Source of the DNA: Acanthamoeba sp. SK_2022b
Lineage: Eukaryota; Discosea; Longamoebia; Acanthamoebidae
DNA length: 64,000 nt
Direction: 5' to 3'
Assembly (NCBI GenBank): GCA_027943245.1
Contig: JANDJZ010000180.1
Location: 1 to 64,000, forward strand
Positions within the stretch are counted from its first letter, which is position 1. Each line of letters begins with the position of its first letter. The notes under the pieces are model-generated. The model was not told the origin of the DNA and did not search any database. It was given only the letters and a program-made list of their open reading frames with translations. Positions 21,518 to 35,432 of the stretch are shown here, piece after piece. The position numbers were made by a program, and so were the translations under genes.

Positions 21518-23161
21518 TCACTCGGCCTGCTGGTCTTGTGGCTTCTCCTCGCCTGCCTTGCTGCTGGGCTTTGGCAGCACGAGTGGCACATACCACTCCT
21601 CCGTCATGCCGGCCTTCTCCCTGCGCGGTGGCATCGATGACCCAGAGGCGGTGTGAGGCCAGTGAACCCCAAGAGCGCCAAAAGAGAGCGCAAGCAAAGT
21701 GACAGTCACCTGTCCTTGGTGTTGAACGGCGGCTTGAGGCCGCCCCTGAAGTTATCGCGCACGAGTTGATGGAAGGTGGGAATGGGGTCCTGCCACACCA
21801 CGGGTCAGCCGTCAGGCGCAGTCCCCGCCGTGTGGGAACCAGCTGGTAGCCGCACCAGGGGCGGCTCGGAGCGTTTGCACAGGTAGGTGAACCACTTCAT
21901 GCCGGCGGTGACGTGGGTGATCTCGTCCTGCACATTACAAAACACAAAGCGAGCTGTCGGCCAAGCGGTACTTCTACCGTTAGCACGCTATATGCGCTGC
22001 AGCGCACCTGGTGGATGACTTCGAGAAGATCGGCGGTCACGGAATCGCCTCCTGAGCGGAATCGTGCGACGGTGGTTGGCATCTGGTCAAGCCCTCGTGC
22101 CTCTGCACAGAGCAGCAACCAGTGTGAGTGGGCATTCCTCCACAAACGGAAACTTGCAGGGAGACTGTGGTGGCGCTTGGTACCATGGACCATGTGTTCA
22201 ATGCACAGGCGGGACAGCAGGCTGCCCGAGGTCTTCTGCGCGCTCTCCCACAGACCGTCCTGTTGCAAAGGCTTGAGCTCGGGGAGAGGCAGACTGGGGG
22301 CTGTGATAGGGGATGGGGCATGGAGATCGGTATGCATACGTGGGCGGGGAGGGCACCATAGTGGGAGCCCAGCTCCTCGAGCCTCTTCTTGAGCATGCCG
22401 TAGTGCTAGTGCCACCCGGAGTAGCGAACGCTTGGGCGTGAGCGACCCTTGAGGGTCTTGCGAGCGAGAGGAAGAGGAGGAGGCACCTTGGCCTCGTCGG
22501 CAGCAATCTTCAACCAGTCGGCGTAGAACTCGGCGGGGAGGTCAACGGTATTCTGGAATCGCACCTGAGTGTCACACACGCGCACGCACACGAGCCTGAC
22601 GTCAGCCCACAGTCGGCTGTGACTGGCACGCAGACAGAAAGGCCTGCAGGCAGTCAGAGTGCCCAACGGTCACGGTACCATGATGTCCCAGCTCAAGTCC
22701 ACGGCCTGTGCAGCCGACGCCAATGATTGTGGGGAGGGAGTCACTACCACCGCCGCAGCAACGCCAAGTGGGTGGTGGGACGGCAGTACCATGGACTCGA
22801 TGTGAACCAGAGAGTGAATCATGGCGATGCGATTGGCCAGGCTGCCGCCCTTGCCTCGCTTGGGCGCCAAGTGTGGCGGCAGCAGCTCGACATGCTCTGG
22901 CCGCGCTGGTCGATCTGGCGCCACTCCTGTGCCCACGTTATCCTTTGGCAGATCTCCCTGCGAGACGAGGTGAGAGGTTAGTTCAGCTTAGACCGCCTCA
23001 ATGGCAAAAAATCGATGGAGATGAGACGTTACGGAATGCCAGAGATCAAACGCTCGGAGGGTGTATGCAGCCTTGAGATCAGTGTCCGCTGTGTTGATCA
23101 CCTTCACCGCCCACTCCACCACCGTCTTTGGTTCCTCCTGCAGTTGTGCTTCCCTCTCCAT
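21518..23161 (-). CDS. DUF455 ferritin-like (MiaE-like fold) protein
   Basis: The ATG at 23161 begins MEREAQLQEEPKTVVEWAVK and continues with DLKAAYTLRAFDLWHS. Later exons give PARPEHVELLPPHLAPKRGK, SLANRIAMIHSLVHIES, AVDLSWDIMVRFQN, LPAEFYADWLKIAADEAKHY, LEELGSHYGALPAHDGLWES, LLSRLCIEHMVHEARGLDQM, LLEVIHQDEITHVTAGMKWF and the tail REKAGMTEEWYVPLVLPKPS. The repeated E...E-x-x-H spacing (HIES, DEAKHY, IEHMVHEARG, DEITHV) is the di-metal ligand set of the ferritin-like DUF455 family. DUF455 is common in bacteria and patchy in eukaryotes. Its reaction is not established; a metal-dependent oxygenase or oxidase role is inferred from the fold. The protein has about 270 residues, the normal family size. 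Confidence 0.88.
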
Positions 23162-25270
<2,109 letters not shown>

Positions 25271-25570
25271 AACCTCTCTCTCCGCTCCTGCTCTTCTCTC
25301 CCGCTCTCCTTCGACACCACACACTCCCCTTCTTTCCTCCCCTCTCCTTCTTTCTCTTCTTCAGATCCAAGGCATGAACATAAGGCTCAATGTTAAACCA
25401 TGCGTTCAGCCAAACACTGTTTATCTCTCTTGTAGCGCCACTTTCATGCCAAGCTCCAGCGCGACAGTAAGGCGATACCGCTTCGAAGCGATGACTCTCT
25501 TTCCCTCTCTGCGCGTCTGATCTCGAAAGCTCTCTTTCGCGCGCGGAAACTTGCAACGCTCGACGCCATC
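25271..25570. other. 3' flank of the histone-binding gene
   Basis: About 300 bp rich in CTCT/CTTT between the RBBP4-like stop and a possible leftward coding fragment. No gene was seen. Confidence 0.5.
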
Positions 25571-25769
25571 CTACGCCAACACACGCTTCGCGCAATGTAT
25601 GGAGGTCTCGTTGGGGAGGATGAGGAAGTCGAACGGGCTCAGGTCCATCTTGGCCAGGCCGTAGTCGTCGAGTTTGAGCAGGTTCGGGTGGCTGCCGCCC
25701 CAGAGAAGGGCCGTGGACGCTCCAAGCACACGACACCTGCAGCGCGATGAACGGTAGACCATCGAACAT
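25571..25769 (-). pseudogene. Short coding-like fragment, possibly a remnant
   Basis: An opening exon MFDGLPFIALQ ends at a GTGTCG donor. A following frame reads WGGSHPNLLKLDDYGLAKMD then LSPFDFLILPNETSIHCAKR and a stop. The codon texture and the exon/intron junction look like genuine coding sequence, but the product would be only about 60 residues and I recognise no domain. It may be the 3' or 5' remnant of a decayed gene, or a small gene. Confidence 0.3.
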
Positions 25770-26839
25770 GGTTGCCCATGTGCTTGTCCCCGCCTCAGGC
25801 TGAGCGGCCTCCTTAAGAATTAGTTAGAGATGCGTCTAATAAAGGCTCGTTGGCGACCGTGTCTTAAACCTCTGGAGTTGAAGGCGGTACCTGAGCAGTT
25901 GCTCATTAAGAACTCTAATCAATCGACTACACAAATCTTACAAAGATGTAAGATCGTAAGGAGAAGTTCTCATGAACCATGTCGTTTGTGCATGATGGAA
26001 GCAAAAAGTAGAAGTAGGGGCCTTCAGAGGATTTACTGCTCTCTGGACGTCTCCCGAGGTGGTAAGCTCCGAGGATTTACTGCTCCATGAGACGTCTCCG
26101 CATGGGTGGTAAGCTCCTTGCTCATCATAAGGACACCCTACTCCTTGCCCTTCATAACAGATATGGACCCTCTAAATAGGCGTGGAAAGAGACCGCAGAG
26201 GCCATTATGGGACAACGGTGGTTGGAATGCAAGTTACATTCCTCCTCTGCTGGCCTGCAACAAGAGGTAGAATTTTTTTGGACGGTAGCGTTACACCTCC
26301 CAAGGGGTCGTGCATGCATATGGCGATGAAGTGGAGCTCGAGCCTCCTCTTGTCGTTGGCCTAGCGCGACGCCCTTCTCCCTGCGGCCCCGAAATTGAAC
26401 AGAAAATGCTCATTTTCCACCGAATTCAATTCCAAAGTTTGGGAAAATCATTTTCCTGGTGGAGTTACATGGCATCCGGGGCTTCTCTTTGGCACAGTCC
26501 GCCCGTGCTCATGTATAGTCCCACTCCCGTTAAGCCTGCACAGCGGGGAGAAACCTACAAGACGAGGCTGTGCTTGACCTAGAAATCGGCCAAGGTTTTC
26601 AACCAACAGGTATTTCTGGGTGCGGCTTGTGTCCCCGCTAGACTGCGTTGCGATCAACCCCACAGTACCACCGCCAGCCCCTCCTCCTACCTGTGTTGGT
26701 GTCTTACACCAGCAGAGCTGGACTTGGGTAGGCAGCTGGTGGTTCCCTAAGACCGTACCACCTCACTGCAGACAGCATGCGATCGTCTTGCTTGTTTATT
26801 TGTTTTGATGAACAAGATAACAAAGAGCGACTCTTTCCT
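25770..26839. other. Gene-poor region, about 1.1 kb
   Basis: The base composition is less GC-biased than in neighbouring genes. It holds one two-copy tandem duplication (26027-26117) and no convincing exon. I looked for U snRNA, 5S and tRNA signatures by eye and saw none. Confidence 0.45.
26027..26117. repeat. Two-copy imperfect tandem repeat, about 45 bp unit
   Basis: Copy one (26027-26070) and copy two (26071-26117) both start GAGGATTTACTGCTC, share GACGTCTCC(C/G), and end GGTGGTAAGCTCC. They differ by small indels. Confidence 0.8.
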
Positions 26840-27402
26840 TTAGAACTTCCCGCGGTTGAGTCGCTGCTCCTCTTCCCATCGACGGATGCGCTCGTTCTGC
26901 TGCTCTCTTCGCTGGTTGAACCCTCTGTGCAGGTGGCGCGGCAACGTTGCAAAAGTAAGCGGGCCAGGAGAGACTGTTCAAGAAGGGAGTGGAAGCGTGC
27001 CTGCCGATGAGCCAAGCGCCGTGGCCGAGGAAGAAGGCAACCATGGTGCCGAACGCAACGTCTCTGATCTTTGGGTACGGCCGCAGAGCAATACGCACTA
27101 CAAATAAACAGCGTGAGATTAATGGCGGTTTATTTGTTTGATTGATAACGCAGCAAATGTTCTCAAATGCTCTAACGTTCCGCACCATGACGAAATAAAT
27201 AAAATAAATGAATAAATAATAATAATTAAGAGGCTGAAGATGAAATTGCAAACAGATTAAATCGGAGACGAGCATATGGAATGGTACCAAGAGGAAGGAG
27301 AGGCGCGCCCAGAAGCGGTGTCATGTACAGCCAGTTGATGCCACCCTCTTCGGTTTGTGGCTGCGGCACAATGTTCCTGTGTTCTTCTCCTTGCTGCGCC
27401 AT
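26840..27402 (-). CDS. Small single-pass membrane protein, unrecognised
   Basis: The ATG at 27402 opens MAQQGEEHRNIVPQPQTEEG, then INWLYMTPLLGAPLLPL. A normal GT..AG intron joins it to VRIALRPYPKIRDVAFGTMV, then AFFLGHGAWLIG, a hydrophobic helix. A charged tail, FNQRREQQNERIRRWEEEQR then LNRGKF, ends with TAA at 26840-26842. The best join before the tail uses a GC donor (CAG|GCACGC) and the CTGCACAG acceptor, giving a protein of about 88 residues. The size, single helix and basic/charged tail resemble supernumerary subunits of mitochondrial respiratory complexes, but this is only an impression. Confidence 0.6.
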
Positions 27403-27962
27403 CCTTCCGAGTGATGTTTAGTATTGACGTCGAAATCCTCCGGGCACCTCTATGTTCGTGTTCAACAGGATGAAGATGAAGCTCGAACCGGCGTTGCGTT
27501 TGGTATGTTTGGGAAGAGCCCTGGAGTGGCCAGATACCGCAAGTCCGCTTACCTGGAACATTGGTCGAGAGCGTTCATCGACACTTCAACGACATTGCGG
27601 GAGGTCGGGCCTTCGCTTCTTGTTCCCAGATGGGCAAGGGCAAGGAGGGGAGGAGGAAGGCTTCAAGAGAGTAAAAGAGAATGATCATAGTCTTTAATCG
27701 TAGTAACGAAGAAGTCGTCGTACAGGTTAGTCGACTCTCCACAAGACGCGCCAGACGAGGCGCGTCCCCCATCGAGCGAGGCTTTATACAAGGTGCTCGG
27801 CGGCAGCGGTGGTGGAGAGGATGAAGGTGAAGAAGGGCGTCGAAAATGCGGATAAAATAGAGAGAGAGAGAGAGAAAGGTATGAACAAAAAAGGAGAGAG
27901 AGAGAGAGAGAGGTCTAGCTCTCGGCAGTCGTGGCGTGGCCACACGGCTTGGGGGGGCGCGC
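27403..27962. other. Intergenic, about 560 bp
   Basis: This is the 3' flank of glycogen phosphorylase and the promoter side of the small membrane protein. It contains GA-rich runs near 27862-27911. No gene was seen. Confidence 0.5.
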
Positions 27963-28746
27963 TTAGGACCTGGGGCTGGTGGAGCGGCAGGCCTGGATGT
28001 CCCAGATCTTCTTGGCGTACTTGTGGATGGTGCGATCGGAGGAGAAGGCGGCGGTGCCGGCGGTGGACATGATGGACATGCGGAGCCACCTCTTGCGGTC
28101 CTTCCAGGCCTCGTCGACCTCGGCCTGGGCGCGGAGGTAGTCCTGGAAGTCGTGGGAGAGGAGGTAGCGGTCGCGGCCGTCCTGGAGGGAGAAGATGAGG
28201 GGCTCGAAGGTCTTGGCGTCGCCAAAGATGCCGAGGCCGATCATGCGGAGGACCTCGGCGAAGCGCTTGTCCATCTTGAGGGAGCCGTCGCGGAGCTTGG
28301 CCTTGAGGCCGTCGATCTCCTCGGCGCGGGCGCCAAAGATGAACATGTTGTCGTCGCCGATGTGCTCGCGGATCTCGATGTTGGCGCCGTCGAGGGTGCC
28401 GATGATGAGGGCGCCGTTCATGGCGAACTTCATGTTGCCGGTGCCCGAGGCCTCGGTGCCGGCGGTGGAGATCTGCTGGGAGAGGTCGGTGCCGGGGATG
28501 ATGATCTCGGCCTGGCTCACGCTGTAGTTGGGGATGAAGACCACCTTGAGCAGGTCGCCGATCTCGGGGTCGTTGTTGACGACGTTGGCGACGTTGTTGG
28601 TGAGCTTGATGATGAGCTTGGCCATGAAGTAGCCCGGCGCGGCCTTGCCGGCGAACATGACGACGCGCGGGACGACCTTGCGCCGCTCCTCGGGCTCCAT
28701 GCGCTTGATGGTGCGGTAGCGGTCGATGACGCACAGGATGTTGAGC

Positions 28747-28777
<31 letters not shown>

Positions 28778-31085
28778 TGTGGACGTCGTAGATGGCGTCG
28801 AGCGAGATCTCGATGCCCATCACCTTCTGGATGTGCTTCTGCAGGCGCAGCTTGTTGACGCGCTTCACCTCGAGCCACTTGCGCTGGAACTCGGGGTCGT
28901 CGGCGAAGGCGCGCAGCTTCTCGACGGGGCGCATGTCGAGGGTCCAGCTGTCGTCCTTGATGGTGTCGGTGATGAGGCGCGTGAGGGCCGGGTTGGACTG
29001 CATGATCCAGCGGCGCGGGGTGACGCCGTTGGTCTTGTTCTGGAACTTGCCGGGCCACACGTCGTGGAAGTCGGGGAAGACGAGGGTCTTGACGAGCTCC
29101 GAGTGGATGGCGGCGACGCCGTTGACGGCGTGCGAGCCGACGATGGCGAGGTTGGCCATGCGCACCATCTTCTCGGGGCCCTCGCGGATGACCGACAGGC
29201 GGCTGATCTTGTCCATGTCGCCGCCGAAGCGCGCGTGGACTTTCTCGAGGAACTGGTAGTTGATGTCGTAGATGATCTGCAGGTGGCGCGGCAGGAGGCG
29301 CTCCACGAGCCACACGGGCCACTCCTCGAGGGCCTCGGGGAGCACGGTGTGGTTGGTGTAGCCAAAGGTGCGCTTGGAGATCTTCCAGGCCTGCTTCCAC
29401 TCGAGGCCCTCCTCGTCGACCAGCAGGCGGATGAGCTCGGGGATGCCGAGGGTCGGGTGGGTGTCGTTGAGCTGGATGGCCACCTCGTCCGAGAACTGGC
29501 GGAAGTGGTCCACCTTCTGCTTCATCGAGAGCTGCGCGTAGAGCTCGAGGTTCTTGCCAAAGTGGCGGCGCTTGAAGCGGTTGAGGATGTCCTGCAGCGT
29601 GGCCGACACGAACAGGAACTGCTGCTTGAGGCGCAGCTCCTTGCCGTTGTAGTGGTGGTCGTTCGGGTACAGCACCGACGTGATCGTCTCCGTCCTCACC
29701 TTGTTCTCGAACGCGCGCCCGTACTCGCCCGCGTTGAACGCCGCCAGGTCCATCTCGTGCGGCGTCTTGGCGCTCCACAGCCTGATCGACAGCGTGTTGT
29801 TGGTGCGGTAGCCCGGCACCAGGTTGTCGTAGGCCTGCGCCATCACCACCTCCCCGCCGGTCCACTTGTACTTCTTGTACCCCACCTGGATCACCTCGCC
29901 GTAGAACCGCACCGGGTACACGACGTCCTTGCGCTCCACCTCCCACGGGTACCCGTTGCCGCCCGTCAGCCACGCGTCCGCCGTCTCCACCTGGTAGCCG
30001 TCGACGATCTTCTGCGAGAAGATGCCGTACGTGTAGCGCAGGCCGTAGCCCCACGCCGGGTAGTTGAGCGTGGCCAGCGAGTCCATGAAGCACGCCGCCA
30101 GACGGCCCAGGCCGCCGTTGCCCAGCCCGGCGTCGCACTCCTCCTCGTAGAGGTCCTCGAGCTTGTAGCCCAGGCGCTTCATCGCCTGCGCGTACTCGGA
30201 CAGGAGCTCCAGGTTGCTGATCGTGTTCTGCATCGACCGGCCGATCAGGAACTCGAGCGACAGGTATGAGGTCTCCTTCACGCCCTGCTCCTCAAAGTGC
30301 TTGTGCGTCGCGTGGAAGCGCTCAAGCAGCTTGTCACGCAGACTGTTACACATGTAAAGCGTGAGTTAGTGAGCGAGAGTCGCCCGACGTTACGTGTGAA
30401 GAGAGGCGAAGAAGACGTACACAAGAGTGAGCGCGCGGTAGACGACGCCATTGCTGATCTTCTCCGGGTTCTGAGGAGGGATGGCAATGGTGTTCTTGAC
30501 GTGCCTCACAAAGTCGGCCAACAGCTCTTCCTGTTGGGCTGCGCAGGGTGACAAAGTGTGAGTCGTTACGTTGCCTCGAGGCGGAGTTTTGGCAAAAACG
30601 TGCCACCCAACCACCTGCTTGGAATAACCGAAATTTGCTGTCCCTTTCAATTTCGTTTCTTGGGACGTTTCACACGTGTAAACTCCGGACCTCGCTCGTT
30701 CCATTTCACCCGACATGTTCCCACCATCATAATTATTATTATTCCTCGAGGAGCGCGAGTCACTCTTTCGTTGTGGGTCTCGGCGCATAAAGAGAAAAAT
30801 GATAACAAACAACTAACGTGACAGGTACATTATTCGTAACGAAAAAGATAAGCTTGGTTATTCGTTCATAAATAGTAGAAGATAAATAAAATAAAATTGA
30901 CCGTTGGTCGCGGGGCACTAGTGCGTACCAACGTCGTCGGCGGTGGGTTCGGCGACGGACTTGGTGCGGTTGGTGGGGGCGGTGAGAAGCTTCCAGATGT
31001 TCTGCTTCTGCTCCTCGAGAAGGACCTGGTCCTGCTGCTCGTCCTGGTACTTGTTGTGCTGCTGCTGCATCATCGATGTCGCCAT
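27963..31085 (-). CDS. PYG: Glycogen phosphorylase (GT35)
   Basis: This PLP enzyme releases glucose-1-phosphate from glycogen in the cytosol. The ATG at 31085 gives MATSMMQQQHNKYQDEQQDQ in a short exon. A second exon reads QQEELLADFVRHVKNTIAIP. One very long exon (about 30339-27963) carries the rest: TSYLSLEFLIGRSMQNTISN, DAGLGNGGLGRLAACFMDSL, AWGYGLRYTYGIFSQKIVDG, IQLNDTHPTLGIPELIRLLV, FGYTNHTVLPEALEEWPVWL, NGVTPRRWIMQSNPALTRLI, VDRYRT-type and HIKRIHEYKRQLLNILCVID segments, and GTEASGTGNMKFAMNGALII. The lysine of GNMKF is the PLP-binding residue. The length of about 890 residues is normal. The N-terminus lacks the phosphorylatable RKQISVR-type motif of animal muscle phosphorylase. Glycogen breakdown is known to supply glucose for the Acanthamoeba cyst wall. 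Confidence 0.97.
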
Positions 31086-32539
31086 GGTCGTCGAGAGAAG
31101 TTGTGTTGAAGTACGAGCGGAAGTTGAGAAGAAAAGAAAAAGCGCGGGAAGAAGAGCTGGAGCGGTAGAAGAAGAATAAGATGAGGTAGAAGAAAGCTGA
31201 AGTAGAAGAAGAAAAAGAAGAGATGTTCTTTTTAAGACTAGTCGGGTGTGAAAGCTTTAGCTAGGGAGCCTCTGGCTGCGCTGCTGTGTGTGGCTTGCTG
31301 AGAGTAAGTTGAGTGGTCTGGTAGGAGACGAGGTGGGCTCCGGTTTTATGGTCCCCCCTTGGGCGGAGAAAGCTGCCGGGGTGTGGACGGACTTGCGAGG
31401 AAGGATGCTGAATTTTCATCGAAAATATCGAATTTCGATGGCTGACCAGTCAGATGGTCGGCAACCGTGGAAATCTCTGGCGGTCGGTTGCGTGCGCGAG
31501 TACGACGCGGCCGCGAACTGGGCGAGGAGGGCGGCGAGCACACGGGTTGGTGCGCTGGTTTCTGCGCCACCTTTCCCCCTTCTCGTTCTGCCTAGTAGCT
31601 TTTCGAAACCGCCCAAGGGCCCATTCGCGGCGTCGGGGTGAACGCTTCTTCCTCCTGTCCGTAGGGAACAGGTGGCCTTTCCGCGCCACCTAGTGCGGGC
31701 CAGATCTGTGTGTGCCCAGCCCACAAGACGAAGAAACCATCATCGACCTGCACTGCCAAAGGCCTACAGGCGGGCTCACGCTTCTTATGAGAGAAGAATA
31801 GGTCGACCGCGAAAGCGACAAGGCCATCTGTACGATTGTGAGACGGGTTCTCGGCGTGAGCCACCACCGCAGCCACCGAGAACCTAGAACGGTGGCCGTA
31901 GTCCCCGTACCAAAAGCCATAAAAATTAATAAAATTGTTGGAATTGCTGGTTGCTCCATCAACACGCCACGAGCCAATGAAGCGCAAGGTAGACCGGGTT
32001 TCCGGGCATGTTGCGAAGTGCGACTGATCGGTTGATGATCTTAGATGGCTGTTTCTCTCTGGCTTCGGGATGACAAACATTCCTTGGCGGGCACCGCCCA
32101 CTCGGCTGCTTCTCTGTCGTCACTAAAAGAAACTTCTCTCGCTGGCGGAGGTTGCGGGCAGCTTGTGGGGAAGTGACGGAGGCACCTTACCCAACCGGGC
32201 CAGGTCGCGAGGTAGCCTTTGGCCAACCCCAGTACAAGTTACAACTTTACACAAGAAAGTAGCAAACAAGGACGTCGTGCACCTCGGGCAACACCACACC
32301 AACTCAAGTAACTCCTCAGGTCCCACAGAAAAACTGCTCTCCCTTCGCCAACCTGCCGAGGATCTTGCGAGGTGCTGCCCATCTCCAATCGCTTAGTTAG
32401 CATCTCCCAATTAATCTTTTTATTTTAAAATAAATAAAAATAAAAATAATGTAATATCCTACCGGCGTTGCTTCAATACTTATAATATCATATGGTCATA
32501 TATTATTTTCTCAGGCCTCCGACAGCACGACCGAACAGC
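31086..32539. other. Long intergenic region, about 1.45 kb
   Basis: This is the divergent upstream region of glycogen phosphorylase (-) and the MFS transporter (+). A purine-rich (AGAAGAAG) stretch lies near 31120-31230 and an A/T-rich stretch near 32410-32500. Open frames here (for example 31288-31641 +, 31690-31977 -) show no family resemblance. Confidence 0.5.
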
Positions 32540-33108
32540 ATGATGAAAGGCCAAAGCGACCGCGAGAGAGAAGAGAGCATGCAGGAGCTGTTCGGGGGAA
32601 AGGCCGTCAATCCGCGGGCCCGCAGCCTTGACGACGGCGACTGGGGCCTCAGCATAAACGACCACGGGAGGCATGGAGGCGACTTCGATTACGGTGACGA
32701 CGACGTTCTCCTCCTCGACTCCGCCCGACGAAAGCGATGGTACAGTCGCCTGTTCGACTTCCTCAAATCGCACTGGCGGCCCCAGGTACCGTGCCGCCTC
32801 GCCATGGAGGGTCGTTTTCCTCCGCGTTGCATTGACGGTGAGCGTGTCTCCGGCTCGTTTTCCTCCTCGTCTCTCGTCTTACGTCACACAGGTGCTGGCC
32901 GTCCTGTTCATACTCTTCCTCGCCGAGGCGGCCCGAGGCATCGTGCTGCCCACCATCTCGACTTACGTGGAGAAGGCACGCCCGTCAGGCCTCTCGCCTC
33001 TCGTGTCCCATAGCGTGGGCCATGTGTCATGACAAGCTTGATTGTCTCACACGTAGCACACAACAAACAATACCACAACATATCAACAATCAACACAACA
33101 ACAACAAC

Positions 33109-33176
<68 letters not shown>

Positions 33177-35432
33177 AACCAAAACAGGTGGGCGGCGACA
33201 AGTCACAGCTCGGTCTGGCCATCTCCCTCTTCTCCGTCGGCCGATTGGTGGGCGCCCCCGTGCTCGGCTGGTGGTACGCAGCCCCCTTCCCCGCGGAGAG
33301 TCGCGCAATGGCTGAACGGCGCCCGCAGCAGGCCGTTGCTTACCCCCCCCTCTCTTCATGTGTGATTGTCCCCCCCCCCCAAACCTCTTCCCTGCGTTTC
33401 CCTCAGGTATAACAAGCGGAGCGCTCTGGAGGTGTTGACCGTGGCGCTGCTGATCGGCGTTGCGGGCAACATCATGTTTTCCTTTGCCGCGGTGGGCGGA
33501 ATCTACGTGCTCCTCATCTCGCGCATCATCATCGGCTTCTCCACCGGTACCCGCCGCTCTTCTCTTGCGCACGCCCGCGGCCCGCCGCTGGCGCCACCGG
33601 ACAGCTTTCTCATCGCCTCTGCACAACGACGGGCAGGCACGCTGAGCGTGGCGCGAGCTCACATCGCGGCGCAGACGACCAAGGACGAACGGACGCGCTT
33701 CATGGGCTATGCCGGAGCTGTTCAGTTCATCGGCTTTGGGCTCATGCCGGGCGCCAACATCATCTTCTCCAATGTCGACGTGTAAGTCTCTCCCGATGCG
33801 ATACGTTCGCTACCCCCCCCCCCCAACTCCTCTCTCCTCTCATCAAAGCTCTGTCGCGCTGCAGGGACATCGGGCCCATGCCGCTCGACTCCCTCACCTC
33901 GCCCGGTTTCGTGATCGCGGTGCTCAACGTGATCGCCCTCGTGCTCGACTTTGTCCTCTTCTCCTCCTACTTTGCCCCCACGCCCGCTGATGACCGCGCC
34001 ACCATCGTGGTGCCCCACAACGGCGAACACGCCCGCGACAAGAAGAAGCACGAACAGGTATGCGATGCCCTCCCCGCCCCGCCCCGCCCCGCCCCGCCCG
34101 CGTCTGCCGACTGCGTTCCCTTCTTCCTTTGAGCTCACGCGTGCGTGCGGCGTGTGCGGTCTGGTGACACCAAATCGGCAGAACGCCAGGGGGCGGTCCG
34201 AGAGCGTGCTCATGAGCAAGCCACACGAAGACCTCGAGGCCTTCGCGGCCGACGGCGGCGACGAGCCGGACCGAAAGACCTCGTGGTGGCGCCGGAAGTG
34301 GTCTCATGAGACCAAGGTTTGCTCCCCCCTCTTGATTATCACACAGGGAAGGGGGGGGGGGCAGGGGAGAGCAAAGCGCTCATAGGCTCACCTTTGGCCT
34401 TTGGCGTGATGATGGTAACGGTGGATGGCGGGGCAGATGATGGTGGTGGGCGCGTTTGTATATATTGTGCTCAACTTCGTCGCCCGCGGCGTCCTCTCCC
34501 TCCTCGAAACGCTCGGCACTCCAATTTTCCTCGAGTACGTGCACCGCCGCTCGAGCATCTCCCTGTGGCAGCCCCTCCCCGCTTCATCCAACGACCCACA
34601 CTCACTCGGGCATACACGCACGCACGTTTACAGAGTCTTTCACGGCTCGGACACGACGGACGCTTCGCATTTCTATCTCATACTGGGCGTGGTCGGCCTC
34701 TCCGTGTACTTTGGGCTCGGCTGCGCGCGCAAGATCGCCAGCGAGATCACCATGCTCATCTTTGGATTCATGCTCATCGGCGCCGGACTCGTCACCCTTG
34801 CCGTCGTCGAGCGCGAGCAGCTCAACACTGTCCAGGTGCGCGCCTCCCCCCCATTCCCTCCCAACTCATCTCCGAGAGCCCATGCTGATCTCACACCACG
34901 CAATGCTCGCCGATCCCTCAGTTCGTGGGCGGATGTGCGCTCGTGCTCTCCTTCGGCTCGCCCATTGTGCAGACCGTCATCCTCTCCTCTTTCTCTACCG
35001 TGCTCGGATCGCAGCCGCAAGGTAGGGCTTGCCTTACCTCCCCTTCACCCTCACCATCCAATCCGCTCGACTCGCTGGCGCCGCTCTCGAATGGGCCGTC
35101 CCTAACCGCCCTGCCCCCCCCCTCTGGCGCGACGTGCAGGCACGCTGATGGGGCTCATCACCATGGCGGGCTCGGTTGGCCGCATCGTCTTCCCTCTATC
35201 GATCAGCGTGCTCGATGAGCAAGGTAAACCACGCTCTCCACTGCTTCAAGTTTAGGGCCAGTTCGCTCACCATCGAGCTTGGGGGGGGGTACGTGCAGGC
35301 TCGTTCGTCGTGGGCGCGGTGCTCAGCGCGGTGTGCATCGGCGGGATCGTGTGCTACAGCACATGGGTCAAGTGTCTCTCGCGAAAGTCCCACCGATTCG
35401 TGGTGGGCTTCCCCGAGCCCATCCACTCCTGA
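32540..35432 (+). CDS. MFS transporter, MFSD8/CLN7-like
   Basis: The ATG at 32540 (MMKGQSDREREESMQELFGG) starts a hydrophilic, acidic cytosolic N-terminus with a dileucine-type sorting signal (DYGDDDVLLLD). About ten exons then encode twelve predicted helices. The MFS signature between helices 2 and 3 is present: LFSVGRLVGAPVLGWWYNKR. Others are LISRIIIGFSTGTLSVARAH, GFVIAVLNVIALVLDFVLFS, MMVVGAFVYIVLNFVARGVL, ILGVVGLSVYFGLGCARKIA and GLITMAGSVGRIVFPLSISV. A charged central loop with SWWRRKWSHET separates the halves. The arrangement and the family-specific IIGFSTGTLSVARAHIAA stretch resemble the MFSD8/CLN7 lysosomal transporter group. The substrate is not deducible. One intron contains a 60-bp CA tract. 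Confidence 0.87.
33110..33172. repeat. (CA)n microsatellite next to a splice acceptor
   Basis: CAA triplets grade into about 30 CA units on the sense strand, ending just before the ACCAAAACAG acceptor at 33187 in the MFS gene. Confidence 0.96.

Noticed and set aside
27936..30269. 777-codon open frame on the plus strand opposite glycogen phosphorylase
   Set aside because: It is a mirror of strong third-position GC bias in the real gene. The translation is Leu/Val/Asp/Glu-rich low complexity and matches no family, whereas the minus strand encodes full-length phosphorylase.
31690..31977. Minus-strand frame with a hydrophobic start (MEQPAIPTILLIFMAFGTGT)
   Set aside because: It has one hydrophobic stretch but no family match, no splice support, and overlaps equally open frames on other strands. 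It is probably chance.
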